A stretch of DNA of 64,000 bases from Candidatus Lutibacillus vidarii. Lineage in GTDB: Bacteria > Actinomycetota > Actinomycetes > Actinomycetales > Dermatophilaceae. The translations under genes were made by a program, and so were the position numbers. Shown here one piece after another: positions 38,542-47,842 of this stretch (positions are counted from its first letter, which is position 1; each line of letters opens with the position of its first letter). The notes under the pieces are model-generated. The model was not told where the DNA came from and did not search any database. It saw only the letters and a program-made list of their open reading frames with translations. The DNA lies in contig JADKGA010000004.1 of the NCBI GenBank assembly GCA_016717165.1, forward strand, positions 434,001 through 498,000. Direction: 5' to 3'.

Positions 38542-38775
38542 TCAGGCCATGGCGTCCCCACGGGCGTCGTCGAGGGCCTTGGCGAGAAGGTCAGAAGCCG
38601 TGCGGCTCACAGGCTGATGGGCGTCTCGGGCCCGCGAAAAGAGATCGGCGGCGACGCTGGCCGGCATACGGATTTCGACCCGAACGAGCTCGTCGGGCCT
38701 GTAGGTTCGGTCACCACTCGAAGGGCGACCGGCGCGCGCGGCATCGACTCGTATGTGCCGAGATGTGGCGTCCAT
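38542..38775 (-). CDS. Ribbon-helix-helix (CopG-like) DNA-binding protein
   Basis: 77 residues. DELVRVEIRMPASVAADLFSRARD (cited as positions 31-54) has the alternating beta-strand then helix of RHH proteins, and SRTASDLLAKALDDAR the second helix. RHH dimers commonly repress their own operon. GGAGGA lies 4 bases before ATG 38775. A truncated relative (MDLNSQPVRVDAASSGRPSR) lies at 50193 in copy C, so the gene is part of the mobile element. Confidence 0.65.
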   Translation of the reverse strand: MDATSRHIRVDAARAGRPSSGDRTYRPDELVRVEIRMPASVAADLFSRARDAHQPVSRTASDLLAKALDDARGDAMA

Positions 38776-39108
38776 GGATCCTCCAGCCGCAGTCCTGATC
38801 TGTTCACCATGACGGTGCGCTTCTCGGTGCGGCTGGTCAGACCACTGCTTGGCTTGCATAAGCGGACGCCACGGGCAAGAGGGCCCAGAGGCTCGCCCCC
38901 GCACTGGGTACGGGCAGCTGCGTCGAGGTTACCGCCGTCCCGCCTCGTTCCGGAATGCGAATCGCCGACGACGAAGTGGCCCGCCGTCTAGACTGATTCG
39001 CGAGCCCACCCTTGCGAGGGATCGGGAAGTGAGGCTCGGGATCTCCTGCCGGACGACAGGGCCCGAGCCTCGCGCATACGGCCAACCCCTACCGATCAGG
39101 GAGTGGAG

Positions 39109-39447
39109 ATGCGCTGGTACACGCGTCGTCTTGAGGATGGACGTGTCGACGGCCCCGACTGGGGACCGTCGACCGAGTACATCGAGGTTGCAGATGACGG
39201 CTGGGCCACCCGACAAGTCGAGATCTTCGACAGCGGTCAGAGCCTGAAGTACGACCGCGCCCACTGGATCGACTACCACGGCGAGCTCTTCGATCTCCCG
39301 CTCCCTGACGGTCGCGTCGCCGGTTCCCGTTGTGCTGCCGACGAATTCACCCGCGCGTGGACGAGCGTGCCGGATCCCAGCTCGTGGGAGCGGGCCCTGA
39401 GCGGTATCGGCCCTCGCCCCCTTGACCCGGCCGCGCCCGCATCGTGA
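39109..39447 (+). CDS. DUF6881-like small protein
   Basis: 112 residues. Pattern YIEVADDGWATRQVEIFDSGQ, a tyrosine-rich middle and an acidic AADEFTRAW end resemble DUF6881 proteins, which often sit near toxins or defence genes. Function unknown. ATG 39109 with GTGGAG before it; GTG 39103 possible. First gene after the right end of copy A. Confidence 0.5.
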   Translation: MRWYTRRLEDGRVDGPDWGPSTEYIEVADDGWATRQVEIFDSGQSLKYDRAHWIDYHGELFDLPLPDGRVAGSRCAADEFTRAWTSVPDPSSWERALSGIGPRPLDPAAPAS

Positions 39448-39850
39448 AGCACTGGCTGCAGGCGCGCCCGGTGTCAGCGCGCTGGAGGAAGTGGCAGGGG
39501 TGGTCCTGTGACGCACAATTCAGGAGGTGCGAGAGGGCATCCCGTCTGCCGCTCGAGGGGCCGCTGCGGCTGACCGCTGACGGGAGTGCTTGGCCGACCT
39601 TGGACGTCACCAGGGACCCTAGGCTTCAACGAGCGGGAGTGCCGCTATCGGGGGAGGAGCGACGCGGTTGCAAGCATGTCATTCGCGGCGAAGTGAAGCG
39701 GGTCCGGGGCCCCGCTGCAACTGCGGGTCGTGATCTGGCGGACCGACCTCGAGGTAAGCCTGCGACGACCGACTTGATTTTGGGACAGAGATTGCGCAGT
39801 CACTGAGCGTGTTGTGCTCATGCATCGCGCGCATGTGGTTCACTTTGGTC
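39448..39850. other. Region without a supported gene
   Basis: A 120-codon frame at 39444-39806 is Arg/Gly-rich and lacks any domain pattern, so I do not call it. The last 70 bases (AT-richer, TTGATTTTGGGACAG... region at 39774-39790) may hold the promoter of the next operon. Confidence 0.5.
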
Positions 39851-40612
39851 ATGTTCTCTATGACAAGGGCTGCCGAGGCGGCCCTAGAGGGGGCCGTCGA
39901 CGCGGTCACGGCCTGCGACCTGAACGAGCGTCTGCACAGTTTGATCACCGAAACGTGGCAGGCGAACCTCGGCCGATACGAGCCCGACGAACTCGGCGAC
40001 GACCCCCAGACGCTGGGCAACACCTGCGCCCGGAACATAGCCAACCGGGCCGAGGGGCTGGTCCTAGGCAACCGGGAGCGTGATGTCGAGCCGTGGGACA
40101 TCGTCGGTCTGAGCGCGGCACGCCCACACGGGGCCTTGCGGCTCGACTACGCTGCCAGGCACTTTCACATCATGAAGGCACCCATGCGCTACGGGCGACG
40201 ACCTCAATGGGAGAAGTTCGACCCCTGGACCCACTCGAGCGAAGTCCGTGAGGACGCCGCCCGCGCCAACACCATGGCGCTGCACGGCTACCGCACGGCC
40301 GCACCGGGCCAAGACGCACTGCCCGTCTCGACGCTGCCGTTCGCCTTCGCCGCCCAAGAGGTCCACGTGCCGCACTTTGTCTTCGTGTGGGCCGCGGACA
40401 TCGACTCCCCCGGGACGTCCGGCTGGCTGGGTGTTCCTGCGCTCGGCGAGCAGTCGTTCGCCGCCGTGCACCCGCTGTGGTCCGACCCGGACGACTACGT
40501 TCCCGGTGGTATGCGTCGACGAGGGCCGACCGGGCCGAGCTACGACGAGCTCGCCACGAATGCACCCGCGCTGACGCTCAAGCCGCGCCCCGCACACGAG
40601 GGCCAAGCGTGA
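39851..40612 (+). CDS. Hypothetical protein paired with an XRE-ImmA gene
   Basis: About 253 residues, soluble. I do not recognise a family. Visible features: an early helix-rich part (TACDLNERLHSLITETWQAN), WDIVGLSAARPHGALRLDYAARHFHIMKAP, and a Trp/Pro-rich middle. Its stop overlaps the GTG of the XRE-ImmA gene (GTGA), so the two form one unit. Such pairs are often toxin/regulator or phage-response modules (inference). Start is uncertain among GTG 39809, ATG 39836, 39851 and 39860. Confidence 0.6.
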   Translation: MFSMTRAAEAALEGAVDAVTACDLNERLHSLITETWQANLGRYEPDELGDDPQTLGNTCARNIANRAEGLVLGNRERDVEPWDIVGLSAARPHGALRLDYAARHFHIMKAPMRYGRRPQWEKFDPWTHSSEVREDAARANTMALHGYRTAAPGQDALPVSTLPFAFAAQEVHVPHFVFVWAADIDSPGTSGWLGVPALGEQSFAAVHPLWSDPDDYVPGGMRRRGPTGPSYDELATNAPALTLKPRPAHEGQA

Positions 40613-41706
40613 ACCCGGCTCGCCCCCACAGCGTCAGCGCCTCCGACTTCGACGGGACCCGGCTGACTGTGGCTCGCCGCCTGCAGGGCCTCACGAAGGC
40701 GGAGCTGGCTCGCTCGCTGCATGTAACCCCGACCGCGATCGCTCAGTACGAGAAGGGGTCTCGGCCGACACAGGCGACCTTGGCACAGATTTGCCTAACC
40801 CTCGGGATGCCCCGCGACTTCTTCGGTGCCGGCGCCACCCCCGAGCTGCTGCCCGCCTCGTCCGCGCACTTCCGTTCGCTGCGCTCGACGACATCGAAAG
40901 CGCGCGAGCAGGTGCTCGCCTACGGCGAACTGTCCCTGCAGCTCGTCGACCTCATCGCCGACTACATCGACTTTCCCCCGGTCGACCTGCCCGATCTCGA
41001 CCTGCCTGAGCAGCTGACCGCTGAGGCCATCGAAGACGCCGCCAGTCAGTTGCGTGCCCACTGGGGTCTCGAGCCGGGGCCCGTGCCGTCCATTGTGCAA
41101 CTGCTGGAGGCACACGGGGTCATCGTTCTGCGCCTGCCTGGGCGAGCGGACCCGAGGGTCGACGCCCTGTCCACCTGGGCGGGGAAGCGCCCTCTGGTTT
41201 TCCTGAGCAGGAGCAAAGAGGACAAGGCCCGGAGCCGGTTCGACGGCGCGCACGAGCTCGGCCACCTCCTTCTTCATCCCGACACCGAACCGGGGTCCAA
41301 ACTGGTGGAGTCGGAAGCGAACGCCTTCGCCTCGGAACTGCTCATGCCGCGAGAGCAGATTCTTGAGCAGCTGCCCAGACGCATCGATTGGCAGGCCTTT
41401 CACGACCTCAAGAAGCATTGGGGCGTCAGCCTTCGCGCCCTTGTGTACCGTGCGCACCGGCTCGGACACCTGTCCGACGCCTCCTACCGCCGCGCGAACC
41501 AGCAGCTCGCCTCATGGGGGCTGCCCGAACCAGGGTCGCTGGGTCCGGCGGAGTCTCCGCAACTGCTGGGGCGAGCCCGACAATTGCTCATCGACAACGG
41601 CGTCGACTTCGAGGCCGTTCTCGCGCAGGGGCGGCTCGCCGTGGAAGTCATCGAAGAGGTCATTTCTGCCGGTGCCACAGACCGACTGCAGCTGCAGTTC
41701 GGGTGA
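40609..41706 (+). CDS. XRE-family regulator with ImmA/IrrE metallopeptidase domain
   Basis: 365 residues. N-terminal XRE helix-turn-helix (about 14-70, LTVARRLQGLTKAELARSL). ImmA/IrrE zinc peptidase domain with HELGH at 215-219 and a downstream Glu in ESEANAFASELLMP (about 234-245). The family cleaves repressors or antitoxins after a damage or phage signal. It stands directly before the hamA-hamB pair in the same direction (278-base gap), so it may control that system. Confidence 0.85.
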   Translation: MNPARPHSVSASDFDGTRLTVARRLQGLTKAELARSLHVTPTAIAQYEKGSRPTQATLAQICLTLGMPRDFFGAGATPELLPASSAHFRSLRSTTSKAREQVLAYGELSLQLVDLIADYIDFPPVDLPDLDLPEQLTAEAIEDAASQLRAHWGLEPGPVPSIVQLLEAHGVIVLRLPGRADPRVDALSTWAGKRPLVFLSRSKEDKARSRFDGAHELGHLLLHPDTEPGSKLVESEANAFASELLMPREQILEQLPRRIDWQAFHDLKKHWGVSLRALVYRAHRLGHLSDASYRRANQQLASWGLPEPGSLGPAESPQLLGRARQLLIDNGVDFEAVLAQGRLAVEVIEEVISAGATDRLQLQFG

Positions 41707-41984
41707 CACGCCACGCCGGAGGCCGACAAGCAGCGCAGCCAAGTGCGTGGCCGCACCATGGTCGCCGCGAGCATTTCGCAGGCCCTCGCGACCCTGACCC
41801 CGGTCCGGTGGTCCGAACCTAGCTAGATCGAGACCCAAAGAGGCCGACAGGGGGTACAGCTCCTCGGCGGCCCGCTCACAGATGAGGTTGCACCCGTGTT
41901 GCAACAAACTATCCACTTGTCGATCAGCAGAGGCGGAGAGTGTCCTCGTGCTGCTGCATTCGGGTACCTACCTCGGGAGCAGCG

Positions 41985-42908
41985 TTGACGAACGCTAAAG
42001 CGCCCGCCGCGGGCCAGGCGTTCTCCACGCTTGCTGCTCTGTCCGCTTCGAAGTCTGAGGAATTCGCCGCTACTCATGAGCGGACCAAGATCTACGACTA
42101 CCTACCCCGGACTTTTCACGACGGCACCGCCGAACCGGGTAAGTGCGAATGGAGTTCGCACATCGGCGCTAGCCTCACCCCCGAGGAGGCGGGCGCGCTC
42201 GCCTGGGTTCTCATTGACACGATAATGCAGGTCCGCTTCGGCCCCGCCACCGGTCTGTACGACACGTGGCGCGAGCACACCCTGGCGGCAACCAAGATCC
42301 CGTCGCCGGATAGGGAGACCATCGCTTCGTTCATCGAGCCGGTCTTTGGGCTGCCGGACGAGCCAAAGAGCGAGGACCACCTGCACGGCCACGTCGGGGA
42401 GTGGCTCTGGCACCTGCTCACCAAGGACAATGCAGCGGTCCGCGTACAGCCCGACCCGAAGGGCGTCGTCACCGACGCCGGCGCCGACGGGTTCTCGATC
42501 TACGAGAACCCCGCAGGCGCGCTGCGGTTCCGGCTCTGGGAGAGCAAGAAGTACACCGGCTCCGGATCGCTGTCGACCAGCCTCAACCAGGCGTATACGC
42601 AAATCGCGACCTCTGGCCAGCGTTACGTCGCCAAGATCGTCGGTACTTTTGCCGCGGGCTCCCACGATGCCGAGACGTTAGCCTTCATGGCCGGGGTGCC
42701 AGCCGCGTGGACCCAAGGCGAAGAGCCGGTCGGCGCCGGCGTGACGCTCGCGACGAACCGGCCGCTGCCTGGCAAGCCGTTCAAGAAGATGAGCAAAAAG
42801 CTGCCGCTCCTTAACAAGCCGGGGCAGCTACGCGGTCTGGCCACCAGCATCAGCTGCTACGACGAGCTGGCCAAGACGGTACGGAGGTACGCGTGGACCG
42901 CGCTCTAG
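41985..42908 (+). CDS. hamA: HamA-like nuclease (DUF1837), Hachiman-type defence
   Basis: About 307 residues. The active-site pattern DAGADGFSIYE ... LRFRLWESKKY gives Asp168, Glu186 and Lys188, the D-x(n)-E-x-K of PD-(D/E)XK nucleases; GADG followed by ESKxY is the DUF1837/HamA signature. HamA is the DNase effector held by the HamB helicase. TTG 41985 follows GGGAG; GTG 41940 would add a Cys-rich stretch. The stop lies 16 bases inside hamB, so both are made together. Confidence 0.72.
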   Translation: MTNAKAPAAGQAFSTLAALSASKSEEFAATHERTKIYDYLPRTFHDGTAEPGKCEWSSHIGASLTPEEAGALAWVLIDTIMQVRFGPATGLYDTWREHTLAATKIPSPDRETIASFIEPVFGLPDEPKSEDHLHGHVGEWLWHLLTKDNAAVRVQPDPKGVVTDAGADGFSIYENPAGALRFRLWESKKYTGSGSLSTSLNQAYTQIATSGQRYVAKIVGTFAAGSHDAETLAFMAGVPAAWTQGEEPVGAGVTLATNRPLPGKPFKKMSKKLPLLNKPGQLRGLATSISCYDELAKTVRRYAWTAL

Positions 42909-45900
42909 CCGCCGAGCACCTCAACGCCGCGTTCGGCGAGGAGCAGCTCACCGAGCTCCCCACGGTCGCCGAGCTCACCGACCTTATCGCCGAGCTTGAG
43001 ATTGAACTCGTCCGCGGCCTGACGGACGCCGGATTCCGCTCCGACCTCACATTGTTGCGACGCACCGCCTGGTACCTGCACGGGATCGCGTCCACCGCCG
43101 AAGGCTTCCGGTACCCGCTCGAGCAGCGTCGACGCGCGTTCGCGGTCAGCGCCCACGTCCTCGACCTCCTTCTCGAAGACCCAGCCGAAACAGGCCGCGA
43201 GCGCATGGCAACTGCATTCGCCGCCCAAGTCGGCTACCACCGTGCCGACGAGAGCCCCAACGCCGGCGCCATCTACCGCAAGGTGCGCGAGGCCGTGAGT
43301 CAGCCGGCCGAGTTCATCGACAGCGCAGACGTCGCGCTCCAAGCCGGAATGCTCTTCCTTGGCCTCGACATGGCCACCCTCAACCGGTGGCTACGCTCTT
43401 GGGCGAGGGCCGCGGCCGCGCTGACCCGCGAAACCGAGCTCGGCAGCCTGGACGGCACCATGTTCGGCCCGACGCAGCGGCTGCTGCGGGGAGTCGCCGA
43501 CCTCGTTCAGTACCTACGCGAAGGTAGTCCTGACGCGCTCGAAACCGCCCGCGAACATTTGCGTCTCGTCGTCGACAACGAAGTTGGCCTGAGCGACCTC
43601 GACACCCGATGGGTGGCTGGACACCTCCTTGCCCTCGCCGATGGACTCGCCGACAGCAGCATCTGGGCAGTGCTACCACCCGACCTACCCGCAGCCGTGA
43701 AGCAGGCTTTCACCCTCGACCAGCAGCCCATTTTGACCCTGTGGCCGCCACAACGCAGGCTCGTCGCAGACCCGGCCCTCAGTCCCCTCGACCCGGCGAA
43801 CTCCAGGCTGCTCGTCTCCGTCCCCACGAGCGCTGGCAAGACGCTACTCGCACAGCTCATCATCTGCGCGCACACCGCACGCGACGAACGTGACGTCTGC
43901 TACGTAAGCCCGCTGCGCAGCCTCGGCCGAGAAATGCGACAGGGACTGCGACCCCGTCTGCGCTATCTCGACCGGCGCCTCGGCGCAGACCTCCCCGATG
44001 GCTTCGGTGCCCAGGACCTCTTCGGCGACGAAGCTACCGACGGCGGAGACGGCCCCGGCCAGCTACCGCAGGTCGAGGTCATGACGCCGGAACGCCTCAT
44101 GAACGCGCTACGGCAGAACCCGCAGGAGGTCTTGAGCCGGTTCAGCCTGTTCATCATCGACGAGGTCCACCTCATCGCCGAGTCCGGCGGCCGCGGACTG
44201 TTGCTTGAGGGGCTGCTGTCCCTCCTCGACGTCAGCGGTGCACGACTCATCCTCCTCTCCGGCGTGATGGGCAACGCCGCATCCCTCGCCGCGTGGACCG
44301 CCAATGGGCAGGCAGAGGTGCTGTTCACCGACGAGTGGAGAGCGCCACGACGGCTACACGTCCTCATGGGCACCGAGAAGATCGTGGAGAGCCGAACCGT
44401 CATCCCTGCTCGCCGCCGCGGGGGTAAGGACAAGACCCGGTACGACCTACAGGCCCATCTCGCGGTTCGCCCCACAAATGCGACCGAGCGGCACTTGACC
44501 ACAAGCAAAGCGACCCCCATCGGTCAACTCGTCCTCGGCCCGGACAATATGCGCCTCACCGGGAACGGCAACACCTCCACCTCCTACTCGACAACTGCCA
44601 AGACAGCCACGCTGCTGCTCCGCGCCGGCAGTCTGCTCATGGTCGTCTCCCAACGAGCCACCGCACGGGACGCCGCAAAGGTCATGGCCGACGAGCTCGA
44701 GGAAGACCCGCGCTCCCAAGGCCTTGCCGACGCACTCGCCGCGCGCCTCGGCGACGACCACCCTCTCGTCGGCACAGTCCGCAAGGGCGTTGCCTACCAC
44801 CACGCCGGGTTGCCCGTCGAGGTACAAGAAGCCGTCGAGGACGCGATCCGCAACGAGCAGATCAAGGCCGTCGTCGCAACCAGCACCCTGACCGATGGCG
44901 TGAACCTGCCGGTCCGGACTGTGGTCATCGCGACCACCGAGTACGACGGCCAGGACCCCGCATTCCGGATGACAGCCGCCCAGCTTCTCAACGCCGTCGG
45001 GCGAGCCGGCCGAGCCGGGAAGGAGTCGGAAGGCTGGATCGTGCTGGCGTTGCTGAAGAATCTAAGCGGCAGCGACTTCGACCGGCTCACCCCCGGGCCT
45101 GACGAACTGGAGGTCCGCTCGACTGTAGCCAAGCCGGCCGCCCTCGACGCTCTCGCCGAGGCCGAGGCATTGGTGGCGCGGACCCAGGACGCGATTCTGC
45201 AGTTGACGCCTGACCGGGAGACCGGAGGGTTCGTCAACTACGTCTGGTTCATCCTCCACGTCCTTGACCACGTGCCCGACCTCGCGATCACCCGGACCTG
45301 GCGCGACGTGGTGGAGCGGCTGTTCGCGTTCACACAATTGCCCGACGACCTCAAGGAGCGCTGGTTGGCACTCGCCGAACTCGTCGCGAGCCAGTACGAC
45401 CAGACACCACCTGCGTCACGTCGGCGCTGGGCGCAGGCCGGAACCAGCCTGGCGTCAGCGGCCGTGATCGAGACGATCGCTGAAGAGCTCGCCGACCATG
45501 TGCAACAACTAGACGGTCTCGACGAACAGACACTCGAGGAAACACTCGACGTCCTCACCAGCCAGGCCGTGTACACCCGGCTTCTGACGCTGCCAGAATC
45601 CAAGAAGTACTGGCGCTTCCGAAGGTCACCCAGGGGCGCGGACATCGAGGTCGACACCGACGCCGTGATTCGGCACTGGATCGCAGGACGAACACTCACC
45701 GAACTGGCCGACACCCACCTCAGCGCGGTGCAAGACTCAGCGTTTCGACTCGAGCAAATGGTCGATGGGGTTAGCGAAGGAGTACAGCACTATCTGTCAT
45801 GGACAGTCGGCCTCGTCGTCGCGCAAGCCAACGACATCCTCCTGTCGCGTCTCAGCCCTGTTCAACTGTTCGCCAGCACTGCTGCCCACCTGCGTTACGG

Positions 45901-46402
45901 CGTCGACACGCCCCTCGCCATCGACCTCCTCGTCCGAGACGTGAAGTCCCGGACTCTGGCGCAGCATCTGGGGCGCCTCGCAGAAGAAGCCGGCTTGGAC
46001 GGAGAGGGCCTGCGCGAGTACTTGAGCGAGCGGCACATCCAGGGGTGGCGCGCGGACCTCGAAGCAACCCCGACAGATGTTCTCGACCTGCTCCAATACG
46101 TCCAGGGCAGGGACCGACACAAGCTGGCCGAGATGATGGCAACCGGCGCCGTCACTGCTCAGTCCCGACCCGAGGGTGGCGACGAGCCTGCTGACCCGAT
46201 GCCGGTGACCGTGGTTATGTCCGACGCAGATGATGAGCTCAGGATCCTGGCCGACGACCGCTCCGTCCTCGGTGTGATCGTGGCGCGTGATCACGCCGGC
46301 GTTGCAGCCGTGCTCGACAGTGGCCTGCTACTCGACTTCACTCTCCAAGGCACCACGGTGACGATCACCCGGGCGGCTACCGGCCAGCTCAGCTTCGTGT
46401 GA
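42893..46402 (+). CDS. hamB: HamB-like DEAD/DEAH-box helicase, Hachiman-type defence
   Basis: 1169 residues, larger than average for the family. About 290 residues of helical N-terminus, then a Ski2-like helicase core: Walker A VPTSAGKT at about 312-320, IIDEVH (Asp423), LLSGVMGN (motif III) and VGRAGRAG at about 702 (motif VI). A long helical C-terminus follows. HamB is thought to survey DNA and release the HamA nuclease on phage infection. GTG 42893 overlaps hamA. None of the host word GTATGCC was found here, and codon use is more mixed than in the core genes, which fits transfer. Confidence 0.75.
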   Translation: MDRALAAEHLNAAFGEEQLTELPTVAELTDLIAELEIELVRGLTDAGFRSDLTLLRRTAWYLHGIASTAEGFRYPLEQRRRAFAVSAHVLDLLLEDPAETGRERMATAFAAQVGYHRADESPNAGAIYRKVREAVSQPAEFIDSADVALQAGMLFLGLDMATLNRWLRSWARAAAALTRETELGSLDGTMFGPTQRLLRGVADLVQYLREGSPDALETAREHLRLVVDNEVGLSDLDTRWVAGHLLALADGLADSSIWAVLPPDLPAAVKQAFTLDQQPILTLWPPQRRLVADPALSPLDPANSRLLVSVPTSAGKTLLAQLIICAHTARDERDVCYVSPLRSLGREMRQGLRPRLRYLDRRLGADLPDGFGAQDLFGDEATDGGDGPGQLPQVEVMTPERLMNALRQNPQEVLSRFSLFIIDEVHLIAESGGRGLLLEGLLSLLDVSGARLILLSGVMGNAASLAAWTANGQAEVLFTDEWRAPRRLHVLMGTEKIVESRTVIPARRRGGKDKTRYDLQAHLAVRPTNATERHLTTSKATPIGQLVLGPDNMRLTGNGNTSTSYSTTAKTATLLLRAGSLLMVVSQRATARDAAKVMADELEEDPRSQGLADALAARLGDDHPLVGTVRKGVAYHHAGLPVEVQEAVEDAIRNEQIKAVVATSTLTDGVNLPVRTVVIATTEYDGQDPAFRMTAAQLLNAVGRAGRAGKESEGWIVLALLKNLSGSDFDRLTPGPDELEVRSTVAKPAALDALAEAEALVARTQDAILQLTPDRETGGFVNYVWFILHVLDHVPDLAITRTWRDVVERLFAFTQLPDDLKERWLALAELVASQYDQTPPASRRRWAQAGTSLASAAVIETIAEELADHVQQLDGLDEQTLEETLDVLTSQAVYTRLLTLPESKKYWRFRRSPRGADIEVDTDAVIRHWIAGRTLTELADTHLSAVQDSAFRLEQMVDGVSEGVQHYLSWTVGLVVAQANDILLSRLSPVQLFASTAAHLRYGVDTPLAIDLLVRDVKSRTLAQHLGRLAEEAGLDGEGLREYLSERHIQGWRADLEATPTDVLDLLQYVQGRDRHKLAEMMATGAVTAQSRPEGGDEPADPMPVTVVMSDADDELRILADDRSVLGVIVARDHAGVAAVLDSGLLLDFTLQGTTVTITRAATGQLSFV

Positions 46403-46479
46403 CCCAATCCCCGCAGCGTGATCTTCAGGACAATCCATTTGCGTCATTGTGGGCGGTTTGACGCGCACGCGGCCAACCA

Positions 46480-47085
46480 AGTGCTGTGAAGGGGGTGTGC
46501 CTGCCCGGCATGTTCACCTGTGCCAGCGGGTGCGCGTTGAGCCAAATCGCGGCAGGTCAGCGGGTTTCGGGAACTACTCACCGTGGGGTAGTTCCCTGAA
46601 CTACCCAGTTTCGGTCTCCCGAAACTCCCGGCCGGATTCGATCTGGCCGGGAGTTTCGTCGTTGAGAGGGTCGTTCGGGGCGCCGATATTCGTCCTGACG
46701 CCGATTTCGTATGCCGCGGTGCCAGTTTCCCTGTCTCGTGACCGTTTCCGGGCAGGCTCGCGCCGACGTCGTGCGGGGTGAGAAGCCCGGGCCGGGACGG
46801 TCAGTCGGTCTGGCGCTTGCGCCGCCCGCGGGTGCGGGTCGCCCTCTCCAGAGGCCGTTCGTCGACCGGCTCGCCTTGGGGGTACCCCCGTTGGGGGAGG
46901 TGTGCCTGCCACGGTTCGGGCAGGCCGCGTCTGGTGTGGCAGGCGTGCAGGCTGACGAGGTTGTGCCCGATGAGGGTGATCGCCCACTGCCACAGCCAGG
47001 GCGGTGGGCGCGGCCCACCCTTGCGAGGGATCGGGAAGTGCCTGCTGGGATGTCCCGCCGGACGACGGGGCCCAGTGGGGCGCGT
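46480..47085 (-). mobile_element. Copy B: internally deleted derivative of the tRNA-Leu element
   Basis: Left end: hairpins at about 46584-46660 matching copy A. Then the last about 65 codons of the transposase (minus strand), then directly the right-end block ACCCTTGCGAGGGA at about 47019-47032 and a degenerate end hairpin. Recombinase-like and RHH genes and most of the transposase are missing, giving a non-autonomous, MITE-like element of about 0.5 kb. Confidence 0.65.
46801..46995 (-). pseudogene. C-terminal transposase fragment of copy B
   Basis: Encodes ITLIGHNLVSLHACHTRRGL and a tail RTRGRRKRQTD that match the transposase at 35817-37448. A 7-residue in-frame insert (PQRGYPQ) comes from a 21-base G/C palindrome at about 46876-46896. 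No start of its own. Confidence 0.75.
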
Positions 47086-47396
47086 TGGGAAGCACATATA
47101 CGCGCAGTTCGACGGCAGTACGGTCTGACGGTTGAGGACCACTCGACGTCGGAGAGAATCGCCCCTACGGCAAGCGTCAACAAGCAGGGGGGCGGCGCGG
47201 CGTCACAGCTTGAACCCGACAACCAACACTTGGTTGACGCGGCCAGCGACGCCTATCGGATCTTTACGAAAGTTCCGTTGGTCGGATGCACCTGAAGCGG
47301 ACGGTGTCTCGTGCTGAACCCGGCTTGAGGGTGTCAGCTCGAGTGGCGGCGCCGCCGACGGAAGAGTTGTTCCTCCCGGCCCGGGGCTAGCGGAGC

Positions 47397-47804
47397 TCAG
47401 TGGTTACCGGTGGGGTGTTCTCGATCGAGGCGTGTGTGGATCACAATGTGTCGAGTGAGGAACGCCTTCTCGTCGAGGCCCTTCCGACGCATCCAGCCGG
47501 TGACCTCCGAGTGCCACTTGCTGCTGTTGCACGAAGGGCACGCGGGCACGACGTTGGCCAGGGTATACCGACCACCGCGGGCGACCGGTATGACGCAGTC
47601 CCGCTGCAATGCTGTTCCGGTCGCCCCGCAGTAGGCACAACCGCCCCAGAGCATCCGCAGGCCGTCCCACTGGACGTCGGTAAGGTCATGCACCCCTTTG
47701 GCCAAGCGACGCTTGCGGCGCTTGGCTGCCCGCACTCTCCGACGGTTGACCGGCACCACAGCACCGTACGTCCCCAGCTCACGACGTCGTGCGTGGACAC
47801 GCAC
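47397..47804 (-). CDS. HNH endonuclease
   Basis: 135 residues. Zinc-binding pairs C-x2-C in GGCAYCGAT and CPSC, with RDCVIPVARGG and ANVVPACPSCNSSKW forming the HNH fold (the first histidine is replaced by Cys/Val, so catalysis may be altered). Basic N-terminus (RRRVRAAKRRKRRLAKG). Possible DNA-cutting role in defence or mobility. Diverges from the SDR gene 38 bases away. Confidence 0.75.
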   Translation of the reverse strand: MRVHARRRELGTYGAVVPVNRRRVRAAKRRKRRLAKGVHDLTDVQWDGLRMLWGGCAYCGATGTALQRDCVIPVARGGRYTLANVVPACPSCNSSKWHSEVTGWMRRKGLDEKAFLTRHIVIHTRLDREHPTGNH

Positions 47805-47842
47805 CAGACAAGGCCATCGGGGCCCGGACCTACAGTTGGTCG

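Larger units (their letters stand above)
35598..39071 (-). mobile_element. Full-length copy A of a transposase/recombinase-like/RHH element next to tRNA-Leu
   Basis: Left end: double hairpin at 35603-35674. Coding part on the minus strand: RHH gene, tyrosine-recombinase-like gene, DDE transposase. Right end: the conserved ACCCTTGCGAGGGA block (about 39008-39021) followed by a hairpin with arms GAGGCTCGGG (39031-39040) and CCCGAGCCTC (39062-39071). The same ends are found in shortened relatives at about 46.5 and 49.9 kb. No target duplication was found, and boundaries are inferred from these comparisons. Confidence 0.65.

Noticed and set aside
39444..39806. 120-codon frame after the DUF6881-like gene
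   Set aside because: Arg/Gly-rich, no family pattern and no ribosome-binding site; treated as non-coding.
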